Source of the DNA: Candidatus Parcubacteria bacterium
GTDB lineage: Bacteria; Patescibacteriota; Minisyncoccia; Phycocordibacterales; UBA12088
NCBI GenBank assembly: GCA_003694545.1
Contig: RFKD01000051.1
Coordinates: forward strand, 17,567 to 81,566
Direction: 5' to 3'
Length of the DNA: 64,000 nucleotides
Below the pieces are notes generated by a model. It did not search any database. It was given only the letters and a program-made list of their open reading frames with translations, and was not told the DNA's origin. Both the position numbers and the translations under genes were made by a program. Position 1 is the first letter of the stretch; each line of letters opens with the position of its first letter. Shown here piece by piece: positions 48,408-58,423 of this stretch.

Positions 48408-51218
48408 ATGGCGCAAAGACCAAAAATGCCGCACGGCGGCCATGCGGCAGAAGAAGAGGCGCGCTATCTCCACGCGGAACTCGCAAAGCGCGCAAAGGCA
48501 CTCGAAGGTGCTTCGCCGGAAGCGATCACGCGAATGGAGCGGGAGGTTGTCGAGCAGTACCGCGCCACGCCGCACCACCGCACTCCCGCCACCCAACCCG
48601 CGCTTTCCCATGAAGAGATAGAAGCTCAGCGGGCAATCGTGCTTGCCATTCCTCCGGATAGGCATGATGAGGTCATTTCGTCCCTCGTTGACATAATGCT
48701 CACAAAAGGCATCAAAAATATGTTAACGGTTGCGGAGCGTTCTGGTCCACACATTCTTGATGACGCGCACCGTTTTCTGGTCGCGTATCTCAAAGCGGGC
48801 TACCCCGTGTATGGCTTGCGCGAGCGTGATCCAATGCAACGGACGCTAAGAATGACCTTGTATGAAGTGCGTGTTGCGACCGCACTGCCGGAAGAGGAAA
48901 AAGCTGCGGATGCGGTGCTCGCGAAAATGATGCAGCTGTACGCCGGTCTTCTTGCCTTGTACGACGAAAAGGAACAAATGGGGCATAGCGTCCTTGAAAT
49001 CGCCGTACCCGAGGACGCGGATACCATCGGCTTTTACATTGCCGTTCCAACGGCGCAAAAGAACGCGTTTGAAAAGATGCTCTCCTCCTTGTTTCCTCAC
49101 GCAGTGTTTGAAGAAGTTCCGGGCGATTACAATCCTTTTTCCGAAAAGGGCGGGGTTGCGGTTTTGGAAGGGAGCCTCAAAGCTCCCTGGGTGCTTCCCA
49201 TTGCAACATACGAAGACATTAAAGGGGATCCCTTGCGCGTTTTGTTAGAATCGTTCACGCGGCTTGAGCGGCAGGGAGTTGGTGCCGCGCTGCAGGTTAC
49301 CGTCGCACCGGCGCCAGAAGATGCGCTTACCTGCGCCGTGAAAACCCTTGAGAAGTTGGATGAAGGAGAGACGCTCCAAAGCGCGTTTCGAGAAGTCTCG
49401 CGCGGGACGCTCACAAACGTGATTGTGGAAATTGGGAGGGCCCTTAAGGATTTAGCGTTTTCTCAAGAAGACAACGAGAACCACGACGCGAAGAAACCCA
49501 AAGAGCGCAATCCCGCGGTTCGTGAACTCATCCAAAAAAAGATTAAGACGCCTTTGGTTTCCGTGGGGGTGCGCATTATCGCGTCGGCTGACGACGCGGC
49601 CACAGCAACTTCTGCCGCCCGGGACATAGTCGCGGCCTTTAGCCAGTTTGCTAACCCGCTCGGCAATCGATTTGCGTTTGAGCCGGTATCGCTCCGTCGC
49701 CAAGCGGAAGTTGTGCGGGCATTTGTGCTGCGCTCGCGCATTCCATCACGGGAAATGGTTCTTTCTTTAGAGGAGCTTGCCTCCGTCATTCACATACCGT
49801 TTGACGCGAAGGCGGTTCCCGAATCAATGCGGCAGAGTCGATCCCGGGAAGCTTCCTTGCCACAAGGTGTTCCCACGCAAGGCGTTTTGTTGGGGGAGCA
49901 TATCTACCAAGGCGTGCGCACCCCTGTTGCCATGCTGCCGCAAGATCGCTTGCGGCACCTGTATGTTATCGGCCAAACCGGCACCGGTAAGACTTCGCTC
50001 CTCAAGAACCTTATCGTGCAGGATATTCGCAACGGCGAGGGGGTGTGTTTTATCGATCCTCACGGCGTGGATGTGGACGAAGTACTCTCGCAAGTGCCGC
50101 CAGAGCGGTATGATGATGTGATTTACTTTGACCCCGCCAACACTGCGTATCCATTCGGCTTGAATATGATGGAGTACGACCCGTCGCGCCCGGAAGAAAA
50201 AACGTTTGTCGTCAACGAGCTTCTGTCTATCTTTAAAAAGTTGTACTCCCATGTCCCCGAGAGTATGGGCCCGGCATTTGAGCAATACTTCCGCAACGCC
50301 GCCTTGCTCGTGATGGAAGACCCGGAAACTGGGATGACGCTCCTTGATATCGCACGCGTGTTTGCCGATGAGGTGTATCGAGAACTGAAACTGCGTCGGT
50401 GTAAAAACCCGACGGTGGCGCAGTTTTGGCGGGACATCGCGCTGAAGGCGACGGGAGAAATGGGGTTGCAAAACTACGCGCCCTACATCACCAACAAAAT
50501 TGATGTGTTCACCACGAACGACATTATGCGCCCCATCATCGCGCAGGAGCGTTCCTCGATCCGCTTTAATGAAATTATGGACACACGCAAGATCCTTCTC
50601 GTGAACCTTTCTAAAGGGCGACTTGGCGATATCAACGCGCACCTTATCGGCTTGGTGCTTGTTGGGAAGTTTTTGATGGCGGCGCTCGCGCGCACCGGCC
50701 GGGGCGACTACCCTCCGTTTTACTTGTATTTGGATGAGTTTCAAAATGTGACGACGGACTCCATCAGCGTTATCCTATCGGAGGCGCGCAAATACAAGCT
50801 CGCGCTCATTCTCGCGCACCAATTCTTAAAACAACTTGACGACCCCATCCGCAACGCGGTATTTGGCAATGTTGGCTCTATGGTTGCGTTCCGTATTGGC
50901 ACCCACGACGCGCAGGAACTCGAGCCTTTGTTCGCGCCCCAGTTTTCCGCCCACGACCTTGCCAACATCGACAACTACAATGCGCATGTTCGCCTTTTGG
51001 CAAACGGCATGCCACTCAAACCGTTCCGCATCCGCACCATCAAGCCCGGGGAGGGCAACCCGGAGATCGTCGACGAGCTCAAGGAGCGATCGGCACGGCG
51101 CTATGGCCGTCCACGAGCAGAGGTAGAGGAAGAAATTCGTATGCGCTACGGCATTGAGGCGCTCACGGGAGCCGATTCCGCAACCACGCATCTTCCTCCC
51201 GCGTTTTCCTGGCAGTAG
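48408..51218 (+). CDS. TraD/VirD4-like conjugation-type ATPase
   Basis: 936 residues from the ATG at 48408; the ATG at 48402 is only one base from the -10 box. The N-terminal ~480 residues are poorly conserved and alpha/beta. The C-terminal half is a P-loop ATPase of the VirD4/TraD/HerA type: Walker A GQTGTGKTSLLKN, CFIDPHGVDVDEVL, PFGLNMMEYD, Walker B FYLYLDEFQNV, and LAHQFLKQLDDPIRNAVFGN. Such proteins are common in CPR, often next to pilus genes, and may move DNA or protein through the envelope. No relaxase or other type IV secretion genes are in the window. The pilB gene follows with its own promoter. Confidence 0.85.
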   Translation: MAQRPKMPHGGHAAEEEARYLHAELAKRAKALEGASPEAITRMEREVVEQYRATPHHRTPATQPALSHEEIEAQRAIVLAIPPDRHDEVISSLVDIMLTKGIKNMLTVAERSGPHILDDAHRFLVAYLKAGYPVYGLRERDPMQRTLRMTLYEVRVATALPEEEKAADAVLAKMMQLYAGLLALYDEKEQMGHSVLEIAVPEDADTIGFYIAVPTAQKNAFEKMLSSLFPHAVFEEVPGDYNPFSEKGGVAVLEGSLKAPWVLPIATYEDIKGDPLRVLLESFTRLERQGVGAALQVTVAPAPEDALTCAVKTLEKLDEGETLQSAFREVSRGTLTNVIVEIGRALKDLAFSQEDNENHDAKKPKERNPAVRELIQKKIKTPLVSVGVRIIASADDAATATSAARDIVAAFSQFANPLGNRFAFEPVSLRRQAEVVRAFVLRSRIPSREMVLSLEELASVIHIPFDAKAVPESMRQSRSREASLPQGVPTQGVLLGEHIYQGVRTPVAMLPQDRLRHLYVIGQTGTGKTSLLKNLIVQDIRNGEGVCFIDPHGVDVDEVLSQVPPERYDDVIYFDPANTAYPFGLNMMEYDPSRPEEKTFVVNELLSIFKKLYSHVPESMGPAFEQYFRNAALLVMEDPETGMTLLDIARVFADEVYRELKLRRCKNPTVAQFWRDIALKATGEMGLQNYAPYITNKIDVFTTNDIMRPIIAQERSSIRFNEIMDTRKILLVNLSKGRLGDINAHLIGLVLVGKFLMAALARTGRGDYPPFYLYLDEFQNVTTDSISVILSEARKYKLALILAHQFLKQLDDPIRNAVFGNVGSMVAFRIGTHDAQELEPLFAPQFSAHDLANIDNYNAHVRLLANGMPLKPFRIRTIKPGEGNPEIVDELKERSARRYGRPRAEVEEEIRMRYGIEALTGADSATTHLPPAFSWQ

Positions 51219-51277
51219 CGCGCGGTACTGCGTGGCGGTGAGGAGGAATGCGCGCGTGCGCTTGGTATACTGATCCT

Positions 51278-53032
51278 ATGTTTGTCAACCAAGAACAGCT
51301 TAAAGAGTTTCTCATTGATGCCGGTTTGTTGTCGCGGAAAGACGCGCAAGCAGCCGAGCGTGAGGCGAAGGAAAGGGGAGCAAAACTTGATGAGACGTTG
51401 GTGGCGCGCGGCGTGCTGTCTGCAGACGAAGTGCGCCGCGCACAAGCGTATGTCCTCGGCATTCCTTTTGTGAGCCTCACCGATGTGAAAATTCCCTTTG
51501 AGGTGTTGACACTTATCCCTGAACCAATTGCCCGCAAGCACAATATCGTCGCGTACCGCAAGACGCCACACGGCGAGCTTGAAGTGGCAATGCTCGACAC
51601 GGACGATTTGCGCGCTATTGAGTTTGTTAAAAAGAAAACCGGCCTCAAGATTTTGCCCCGCCTTACCGATGAAGCGTCGCTCAAATCAGCGTTGCGCGCG
51701 TATCAGCGGTCACTGCAGGCAGAATTTGGCGATTTCATTACCACGGAAGCAAAATCGCTCACACTCCTTTCGGAAGGTTCGGGCGAGGAAACCGATGCCG
51801 CCACCTTGGAAAAGCACGCGCAAGCACTGCCGGTGGTACGCATCGTCAACGCGTTGTTGACCCACGCTCTTTTGCAGGGCGCTTCCGACATCCACATTGA
51901 GCCGCAGGAACAAAATGTTGTCGTGCGCTACCGCATCGACGGCATTCTCCATGATGTGATGACGCTTCCTAAGGACGCGGCTCCCGCGATTGTCGCGCGC
52001 ATTAAGGTGCTCGCGAATTTGAAGCTTGACGAAAAGCGCCTGCCGCAGGATGGCCGTTTTAAAATGGAAATAGAAGGGGAGAAAGTTTCGTTTCGCGTTT
52101 CCATTCTCCCCGTGTATTTTGGAGAAAAGGTGGTAATGCGGCTCCTGCGCGAGGGCGGAGGCGGCTTTACCCTTGAATCGCTCGGCTTTCACGGGGTTTC
52201 GCTCGAGCGAATGCACGAGGCGATGCGGCAAAAGATTGGGATGATTCTCGTTACCGGCCCCACGGGTTCCGGGAAATCAACCACACTCTACACCATTCTC
52301 GATCAACTCAACACGCCAGATGTCAACATTTCCACCATTGAAGATCCCATTGAGTACCAAATGCCGCGGATCAATCAAACGCAAGTAAATCCGCAAATCG
52401 GTTTTTCGTTTGCCACGGGACTGCGCGCTTTGATGCGCCAGGACCCCGATATCATGATGGTTGGGGAGATCCGCGATCATGAAACGGCATCGCTTGCCGT
52501 CAACGCCGCGCTCACCGGTCACCTCGTCTTATCCACGCTCCATACCAACACGGCCGCTGCTGCTTTTGCCCGCTTGATAGACATGGGCGTGGAGCCGTTT
52601 TTGCTTGTGTCAACGCTGAAGGTGGTTGTGGGACAGCGTCTTGTCCGCCGCTTAATCAAGGAAGAGGCGGAGCAATACACGCTCCCTCAATCGCTCATCA
52701 AAGAGTTGGAACTCCACATAGATGCTGATCGCGTCGTTGAAGCACTCGCCGAAGAAGGGGTCATACCGAAAAAAATGCCTTTGCATTCCGTGCCATTCTT
52801 TCGGCCGCGCGAGGGTGCGGAAGAGGGGGGCTACAAAGGTCGCATTGGCATCCACGAAGTCTTGAAAGTCACGCCGGGGGTGCAACAGCTTGTTATGGAA
52901 GGAAAGGACGCGAGCACTATTGAACTCACCGCCCGCAAGGAAGGGATGTTGACGATGCTGGAAGACGGCATTTTTAAGGCCGCTCAAGGCGTGACCACCG
53001 TTGAGGAGGTACTGCGGGTGATTAGTGAGTAG
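51278..53032 (+). CDS. pilB: Type IV pilus extension ATPase PilB (GspE family)
   Basis: 584 residues. The N-terminal GspE/MshE-like domain (about 1-160: LSRKDAQAAEREAKERGAKL, VLGIPFVSLTDVKIPFEVL) is followed by the ATPase core with VNALLTHALLQGASDIHIEP, Walker A TGPTGSGKSTTLYTIL, the Asp box DPIEYQMPRINQTQVN, Walker B LRQDPDIMMVGEIRDHET (M-R-Q here) and His box HLVLSTLHTN. Zinc cysteines of the usual CxxC pair near the C-terminus are missing. It powers pilus assembly. The ATG at 51278 was chosen because TGG TATACT (51263-51271) ends 6 bases before it. Confidence 0.95.
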   Translation: MFVNQEQLKEFLIDAGLLSRKDAQAAEREAKERGAKLDETLVARGVLSADEVRRAQAYVLGIPFVSLTDVKIPFEVLTLIPEPIARKHNIVAYRKTPHGELEVAMLDTDDLRAIEFVKKKTGLKILPRLTDEASLKSALRAYQRSLQAEFGDFITTEAKSLTLLSEGSGEETDAATLEKHAQALPVVRIVNALLTHALLQGASDIHIEPQEQNVVVRYRIDGILHDVMTLPKDAAPAIVARIKVLANLKLDEKRLPQDGRFKMEIEGEKVSFRVSILPVYFGEKVVMRLLREGGGGFTLESLGFHGVSLERMHEAMRQKIGMILVTGPTGSGKSTTLYTILDQLNTPDVNISTIEDPIEYQMPRINQTQVNPQIGFSFATGLRALMRQDPDIMMVGEIRDHETASLAVNAALTGHLVLSTLHTNTAAAAFARLIDMGVEPFLLVSTLKVVVGQRLVRRLIKEEAEQYTLPQSLIKELELHIDADRVVEALAEEGVIPKKMPLHSVPFFRPREGAEEGGYKGRIGIHEVLKVTPGVQQLVMEGKDASTIELTARKEGMLTMLEDGIFKAAQGVTTVEEVLRVISE

Positions 53033-53037
53033 TGGGT

Positions 53038-54255
53038 ATGGCAAGGTTTTCCTACATTGCGCGCCGTCCTGACGGTTCCACGTTTGACGGCACTTTTGAA
53101 GGCCCGGACCGCTTTGCGTTGTTTGAAGAAATTCGCGCGCAGGGGGCCGTGCTTGTTTCCTTTACGGAAGAGCGCAGTGTGCTCAAGCGCGTGTGGGATT
53201 GGCTCGACGCTCGGTTTTCCACCATTCGCGAAGTGGAGAAAATTCGTTTCACCAAAGATCTTGCTGCAATGTTGCGCGCCGGTCTTTCCCTCACGCGGGC
53301 GCTTTCCGTGGTTGAACGACAAAGCCGTAATAAGGCGTTTCGCCGTTTTATTTTGGATCTGCGCGACAAGGTGCGCTCCGGCTCCTCGTTTCACGACGCT
53401 TTGCGGGCATACGAAAAGGTGCTTTCACCCCTTGTGGTGGCAATGGTGCGCGCCGGTGAGGAATCTGGTCAGCTCCCCCAAGCGTTGGAGGCGGCGGGGC
53501 TCCAACTGGAGCGAATCTATTACCTCAAAAAGAAAATCAAAGGGGCAATGCTCTACCCCTCTATCATCCTCACCGCGCTTGTCGCGATTGGCGTTTTGAT
53601 GTTGGTGTATATTGTGCCGACCTTGCAGCAAACCTTTGAAGAGTTGGGAGTAGATTTGCCCGCTTCCACAAAGTTTGTGCTTGCGCTCAGCGATTTCCTC
53701 CGCGCCCAAGGAATGCTCGCGGCGCTCCTGGTTCTCGCAGTTGTGGGAGGCATTTGGGCGCTTGCGAGAACTCCGCAAGGAGGGCGCGCCATCGCGTGGA
53801 GCATTCTACATGTCCCCCTTATCGGAGCCTTGGTAACAGAAACCAACACCGCGCGAACCGCCCGCACGCTCGCCTCACTTTTGGAAGCGGGCGTTCCGGT
53901 CTCTGACGCGTTTCGCATTACCGCGGATGTCGTGCAAAATCCGCTGTATCGAAAGGTGCTACTCGAGGGAAAAGAGCTCGTTGAGCGCGGCGAGCCTATT
54001 GCCCGGTTGTTTGCGGTCCGTGACAATTTGTACCCTCCTTTGATGGGAGAGCTGGTTGCCGTCGGGGAAGAAACGGGAGCACTGCCGGAAATGTTGCGGC
54101 AGGTGGCCGATTTTTATGAAACAGATGTCGATCAGCGCACGAAAGATATGTCCACAATCATTGAGCCGTTTTTGATGGTTGTTGTCGGCATAGCTGTTGG
54201 CTTTTTTGCCATTTCTATGATCACACCCATTTACTCCGTGACCGAAGGCATCTAA
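53038..54255 (+). CDS. pilC: Type IV pilus inner-membrane platform protein PilC
   Basis: 405 residues from the ATG at 53038, 5 bases after pilB; a GTG at 53032 overlaps the pilB stop. Two T2SF domains (about 65-190 and 270-395) each show the F-x-x-x-L-x-x-L-L-x-x-G-x-x-L pattern (FTKDLAAMLRAGLSLTRAL, TARTLASLLEAGVPVSDAF) and a GEESGQL/GEETGAL motif. Three membrane helices (about 170-190, 222-242, 375-398) are present. It couples PilB to pilin assembly. Operon spacing confirms co-expression. Confidence 0.95.
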   Translation: MARFSYIARRPDGSTFDGTFEGPDRFALFEEIRAQGAVLVSFTEERSVLKRVWDWLDARFSTIREVEKIRFTKDLAAMLRAGLSLTRALSVVERQSRNKAFRRFILDLRDKVRSGSSFHDALRAYEKVLSPLVVAMVRAGEESGQLPQALEAAGLQLERIYYLKKKIKGAMLYPSIILTALVAIGVLMLVYIVPTLQQTFEELGVDLPASTKFVLALSDFLRAQGMLAALLVLAVVGGIWALARTPQGGRAIAWSILHVPLIGALVTETNTARTARTLASLLEAGVPVSDAFRITADVVQNPLYRKVLLEGKELVERGEPIARLFAVRDNLYPPLMGELVAVGEETGALPEMLRQVADFYETDVDQRTKDMSTIIEPFLMVVVGIAVGFFAISMITPIYSVTEGI

Positions 54256-54259
54256 GGCT

Positions 54260-55972
54260 ATGCGCGTAACCGCTCGGGGGATGACGCTTATTGATGCTTT
54301 GATTGGCGCTGCTTTGATTGCCATCGTGTTTGTGGGGCTTGCGGGTGTGTTTCGTTTGTCGCTCGTGATGGTGACCTTAAACAAAATGCGCGTTGGAGCG
54401 GTCGCGCTTGCAAGCGAGCGTATGGAGGTGATTCTTGGAATGGAATACAACACAATAGGGACGGTAGGCGGCATTCCACCCGGACCTCTTGAGCCCACGG
54501 AAACAATCGAGCGCAACGGGACCACCTACACGCGCCGCACGCTCGTTGTGTACGCGGATGATCCGGCCGATGGTTTGGGCGACGATGACCACAATAGCAT
54601 CACCACAGATTACAAACGCGTGAAAGTTGAAGTCATCTGGCAGTATCGCGACCGTACGTTGCGTTATGCGCAGGTGGCTTCCGTCATTCCTCCCGGCATC
54701 GAAAGTGCCGCCGGCGGTGGAACTTTGCGCATCAAAGTGGTGGACGCCACAGTCGCGCCCTTGCCGGGCATAACGGTGCGCATTGAAAACGAAACAACAG
54801 ACCCCCCGATTGCGACGGAAATATTTTCGAATCCTGACGGAGAGGTCATATTAGGCGGTGCGCCCGCGGCGAGCTACTACCACATTGTGGTGAGCAAAGA
54901 CGGCTACAGCTCCGACGGCACCCTAGCCCCCTCTGCAGACATTCCCACTCCCCTCCAACCACTACTCACCGTTGAAGAGGGGCTCACCACAGTGGCGACA
55001 TTTGCCGTGGATCGCTTGGCGAGGCTTGCTATTCATACATGGCGCGCGCCAACCTCAACCGCCTTTCTCGACCCCTTGTTCGACACCGCGCATCTCGCGA
55101 GTTGGAGCAATGTGCAGATAACAGATGGATCGCTTTCTTTGGTTGCGGGAGCCGCGACAGGAACAGCGACGACCACCCTACTTACCGCAACTCCGTTGGA
55201 ATCATGGCTTCAGTTTTCTTGGGGATCGTCATCTTCTGCTCCGGTGCGCGTGCAATTGTGGCGCGAGGAAAACGGGGTGCTCTTACTTATTCCTGAGGAA
55301 GAGCTTCCTGGCAACGCAGCAGGATTCACCGCAAGCCCCATTAACCTTCAAAGCGTTGGCACGACAACCACTTCGGGGCTTGTGGCGCGTTTTGATTTTA
55401 TCCGTAACGGTGAAGGCGTCTCGCCGGAACTCGATTGGTGGCGCGTGGCGTATCGCCTTGGTCCAACCCCGTTAGGGGGCGTTACCGTCCGCGCGACCAG
55501 CAGTAAGATTCTCGGTTACGATGCGGCACACCAACCCGTGCCCAAACACATCATCGCCACAACCACCAACAGTGAAGGCGAGCGCATCGCCGGCGGCATT
55601 GAGTGGGACGCCTACGCGGTTGGTGTTGACGGGTGGCGCGTGGCAGATGTGTGTCCCGCCCTTCCTCTCCTTGTGGCGCCGGGGGGCACGACCAATCTCG
55701 ATTTGTTCCTTGAAGAAAATGCTCGCGGCAGTTTGCGCGCGATTGTCGTTGATGAAAATGGAGCCCCTATTTCCGGCGCCACCACCACACTTTCACGAGC
55801 GTCGTGGAGCGCGCGACGAACGACTTCCCCCTGCGGCAACGCCTTTTTCGGGGATTTATCGGCAGGAACCTACACGCTTGAGGTACAAAAAAATGGCTAT
55901 GCTCCATCATTGTCTGAGGTGCAAGTGGATGGCGAAGCGACTGTTTCGGTGACGCTTCTTATGGGCTCGTAG
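54260..55972 (+). CDS. Large pilin-like protein with carboxypeptidase-regulatory/Cna-like domains
   Basis: 570 residues. The N-terminal prepilin signal RVTARG/MTLIDALIGAALIAIV has Asp instead of Glu at +5 and a long hydrophobic helix to about residue 35. The rest is far larger than a normal pilin and beta-rich. CarboxypepD-reg/Cna-B-like domains are suggested by GGTLRIKVVDATVAPLPGIT with DGEVILGGAPAASYYHIVVS, and by the last domain GSLRAIVVDENGAPISGAT. A lectin-like middle (about 270-400) is possible. It is probably a tip or adhesive minor pilin. It starts 4 bases after pilC. Confidence 0.8.
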   Translation: MRVTARGMTLIDALIGAALIAIVFVGLAGVFRLSLVMVTLNKMRVGAVALASERMEVILGMEYNTIGTVGGIPPGPLEPTETIERNGTTYTRRTLVVYADDPADGLGDDDHNSITTDYKRVKVEVIWQYRDRTLRYAQVASVIPPGIESAAGGGTLRIKVVDATVAPLPGITVRIENETTDPPIATEIFSNPDGEVILGGAPAASYYHIVVSKDGYSSDGTLAPSADIPTPLQPLLTVEEGLTTVATFAVDRLARLAIHTWRAPTSTAFLDPLFDTAHLASWSNVQITDGSLSLVAGAATGTATTTLLTATPLESWLQFSWGSSSSAPVRVQLWREENGVLLLIPEEELPGNAAGFTASPINLQSVGTTTTSGLVARFDFIRNGEGVSPELDWWRVAYRLGPTPLGGVTVRATSSKILGYDAAHQPVPKHIIATTTNSEGERIAGGIEWDAYAVGVDGWRVADVCPALPLLVAPGGTTNLDLFLEENARGSLRAIVVDENGAPISGATTTLSRASWSARRTTSPCGNAFFGDLSAGTYTLEVQKNGYAPSLSEVQVDGEATVSVTLLMGS

Positions 55973-55975
55973 CGT

Positions 55976-56569
55976 ATGCGGCAGCACACCTCCGCCTATT
56001 CGCTCATCGAAGCCCTCGTGGTTATTGCGCTTGTTGGACTGGTTGCCGGGGCAATTAGCAACATCGTGCTGGCTATTTCTCGCACGCACCGCTACGCTTT
56101 TGAGCAAGCCAGCGCCGTGAACGAGGGGCGCCGCGCTATCGCGCGTATGGGCGACTTGGCAAGAACCGCAACCTACGGCGAAGACGGTTCGTACCCGCTT
56201 GCTGAAGTCGCAACATCCTCGCTCACGATGTATGCCGATGAAGATCGAGACGGAGATGTGGAAAAAGTTCGCTTTTGGCTTTCAGGCGGCAACTTGTATG
56301 AGACTGTGGCGTCAGCCCAAGGGACACCGCCTGCGTATGGCTCTGGCGCGACCCGCGTGCTTGCATCTTACCTGCGCAACGCGGAGGATAATTTGCCCGT
56401 GTTTGTCGCTTATGATGCTCAGGGGGTGCAATTACCAATGCCGGCTCCCGTTTTGCAGGTGCGTACCCTGCACGTCCAACTTATCGTGAATGTGGGCCGA
56501 GAACGTGCCCCTGGCGACTTCACCATCACCACCACAGCGAGCTTGCGCAACACGAGGCTTTCGGATTGA
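55976..56569 (+). CDS. Minor pseudopilin (PulJ/PilW-like)
   Basis: 197 residues. Leader RQHTSA/YSLIEALVVIALVGLVAG has the conserved Glu at +5 but Ala rather than Gly at -1, an unusual though tolerated cleavage residue in some prepilins. A pilin helix continues to about residue 45 and a beta-rich C-terminus follows (SSLTMYADEDRDGDVEKVRF, typical of PulJ-like minor pilins). It starts 3 bases after the large pilin and is probably part of the priming complex. Confidence 0.8.
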   Translation: MRQHTSAYSLIEALVVIALVGLVAGAISNIVLAISRTHRYAFEQASAVNEGRRAIARMGDLARTATYGEDGSYPLAEVATSSLTMYADEDRDGDVEKVRFWLSGGNLYETVASAQGTPPAYGSGATRVLASYLRNAEDNLPVFVAYDAQGVQLPMPAPVLQVRTLHVQLIVNVGRERAPGDFTITTTASLRNTRLSD

Positions 56570-56581
56570 TGAACAAAGAGT

Positions 56582-58030
56582 ATGAAACACCAAAACAGCT
56601 TCCCCCACTCACTTACCCCGGCGCGGTGCGCCCGCGGGTCGATGACGCTCACTGGCTTAGTGTTCGGTCTTTTGTTTATTGGTATTGCGGCTTCTCTTGC
56701 CGGATTCATTCTCACGCAAGCGGATCGTGAACGGGCGCGCGGTCAATATGAAGCGGCGCTGAGGATCGCCGAAGCGGGCATCGCGTACTACCGGTGGCGC
56801 TTAGCCCACTTTCCCAACGATCTCACCGATGGGACAGGAGCGCCTCCCCCCTATGAGCACGCCTACTCTGATCCAGAGACTGGGGTAGTGGGAACATTTT
56901 CTTTGCAAATCTCTGGGCAAGAATTTTGCGGCAAGCTGAGTTCTATTACCATCACTTCTACGGGATGGACGGCAGAAAACCCCCAACTGCGCCGAGCGGT
57001 TCGTGTGACGCTCGCTCGGCCCACGGTTGCGGAATACTCCTATCTCCTTAACAGTAATGTGTGGGCGGGGTCGGATCGGCAAATTTACGGCCCGTATCAT
57101 ACCAACGGAGGCGTGCGTATGGACGGGACTAACCATTCCACCGTTACGAGCGCGCAGGAAACATGGTGGTGCACATCTTCCTTTGGATGTTCTGGGTCGG
57201 GCGAGTGGAAAACGGGCGTCTTTGGCTCAGGCCCGAACAGTCACCTTTGGCAGTACCCCGTGGCGTCGTTTGATTTCAACAACATTACCTTAGATTTAGC
57301 GTCAATCCGTGACGCCGTGCAAGAAGGCGGCGGGATTTACCTTGCCCCGCAGGGAAAAGGGTTCCATATCGTTTTGCAGCCTGACGGCTCGGCGCGCATC
57401 TCGCGCGTTCAAGCGGTGGATTGGGTATGGGCATACGACACGGAAACGGGTTGGCATCAAAGTTTCGAGATAATTAGGATGGAAACATTCTTGGAAACAC
57501 GCACCATTCCCGCTGAGTGCCCGATTATTTACGCCGAAGGAGATGTGTGGCTGGAGGGAGTCGTCGCGGGCAAGGTAAGCGTCATCGCCGCGCGTCCGCA
57601 AGATCCCGCAAAAGATCCGACCATCTACCTTGCGGGCAATATCACATATGCTGAGAACTCCACTGCTGATGGTCTTGCCGCTGTTGCGGAAGGGAATGTG
57701 CTCATTCCGCTTTTATCGCCCGACCTGATGACACTACGTGGAGTGTTCATTGCTCAGCGCGGATGGTTTGGGAGAAAGCATTACCATCCGGCGTATTTGT
57801 CGTCGGCATATGATCCTTATGTCTTTCGAGATTATCTTTCCGTTCAAGGATCGGTGGTGTCGAACGGGCGTGTGGGAACCAAGTGGTCGTGTGGTGGAAG
57901 CTACTGTTCCGGCTACAACGAGCGCGTGAATGCCTACGACCGCCAACTCGCCATTCACCCGCCTCCTTTGGTTCCGACGGTGCGTGAGGAAACGGCGCTA
58001 ATTGAATGGCGCGAGGTGACGCCTCCGTAA
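56582..58030 (+). CDS. PilX-like pilus protein
   Basis: 482 residues. The N-terminal leader CARG/SMTLTGLVFGLLFIGIAA has no Glu at +5 and is followed by a hydrophobic helix and QYEAALRIAEAGIAYYRWRL, the conserved region of PilX-type proteins. The large C-terminal part contains repeated Gly-rich beta strands (GPYHTNGGVRMDG, SGSGEWKTGVFGSG, YAEGDVWLEGVVAGKVSVIA) like the bactofilin/polymer-associated domains often fused in CPR PilX-like proteins. It ends the pilus operon (pilB-pilC-pilins). Two Cys pairs occur (WWCTSSFGC, SCGGSYC). Confidence 0.82.
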   Translation: MKHQNSFPHSLTPARCARGSMTLTGLVFGLLFIGIAASLAGFILTQADRERARGQYEAALRIAEAGIAYYRWRLAHFPNDLTDGTGAPPPYEHAYSDPETGVVGTFSLQISGQEFCGKLSSITITSTGWTAENPQLRRAVRVTLARPTVAEYSYLLNSNVWAGSDRQIYGPYHTNGGVRMDGTNHSTVTSAQETWWCTSSFGCSGSGEWKTGVFGSGPNSHLWQYPVASFDFNNITLDLASIRDAVQEGGGIYLAPQGKGFHIVLQPDGSARISRVQAVDWVWAYDTETGWHQSFEIIRMETFLETRTIPAECPIIYAEGDVWLEGVVAGKVSVIAARPQDPAKDPTIYLAGNITYAENSTADGLAAVAEGNVLIPLLSPDLMTLRGVFIAQRGWFGRKHYHPAYLSSAYDPYVFRDYLSVQGSVVSNGRVGTKWSCGGSYCSGYNERVNAYDRQLAIHPPPLVPTVREETALIEWREVTPP

Positions 58031-58075
58031 CGCGCAGTGAAGAGCATCCGAAGTTGGTTGTGGTACACTTGAGTT

Positions 58076-58408
58076 ATGGCGGAAGAGTTCTTACGCGACA
58101 ACCCTGACGACGATCCCACAGTTACCCGACTCGTTACCCAACTGCAAAAGCGCGAGGAGCGGGAGGAAGCCGTGCGCCGGTCTTTAAAGGAGGGGGTCGC
58201 GCGGATCCGCTTGCTGATGCCATCGTTCGTGGGTGTGGTGCGCTTGGTGGTGGTGTTAAGCGGGCTTGCGGCAAGCGTTGCGGGCGCGTATGCACATTTT
58301 ATTGCGCCGTTGGGAATGGTCGCGCCGCCTCTGCGCTCGCTCGCTCTTCTTTTCTTTGGGCTCGTGGCAGTGGCGTTTGGTTTTGCCCTGCGCGAGGCGC
58401 GTGAGTAA
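58076..58408 (+). CDS. Small membrane protein upstream of tpiA
   Basis: 110 residues. A charged helical N-terminus (TRLVTQLQKREEREEAVRR) precedes two membrane helices (about 55-77 and 84-103). The family is not recognised. TGG TACACT (58061-58069) ends 6 bases before the ATG, and the tpiA start follows its stop by 15 bases, so it leads the tpiA-pgk unit. Confidence 0.75.
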   Translation: MAEEFLRDNPDDDPTVTRLVTQLQKREEREEAVRRSLKEGVARIRLLMPSFVGVVRLVVVLSGLAASVAGAYAHFIAPLGMVAPPLRSLALLFFGLVAVAFGFALREARE

Positions 58409-58423
58409 TCTGTGGGGTCCCGT

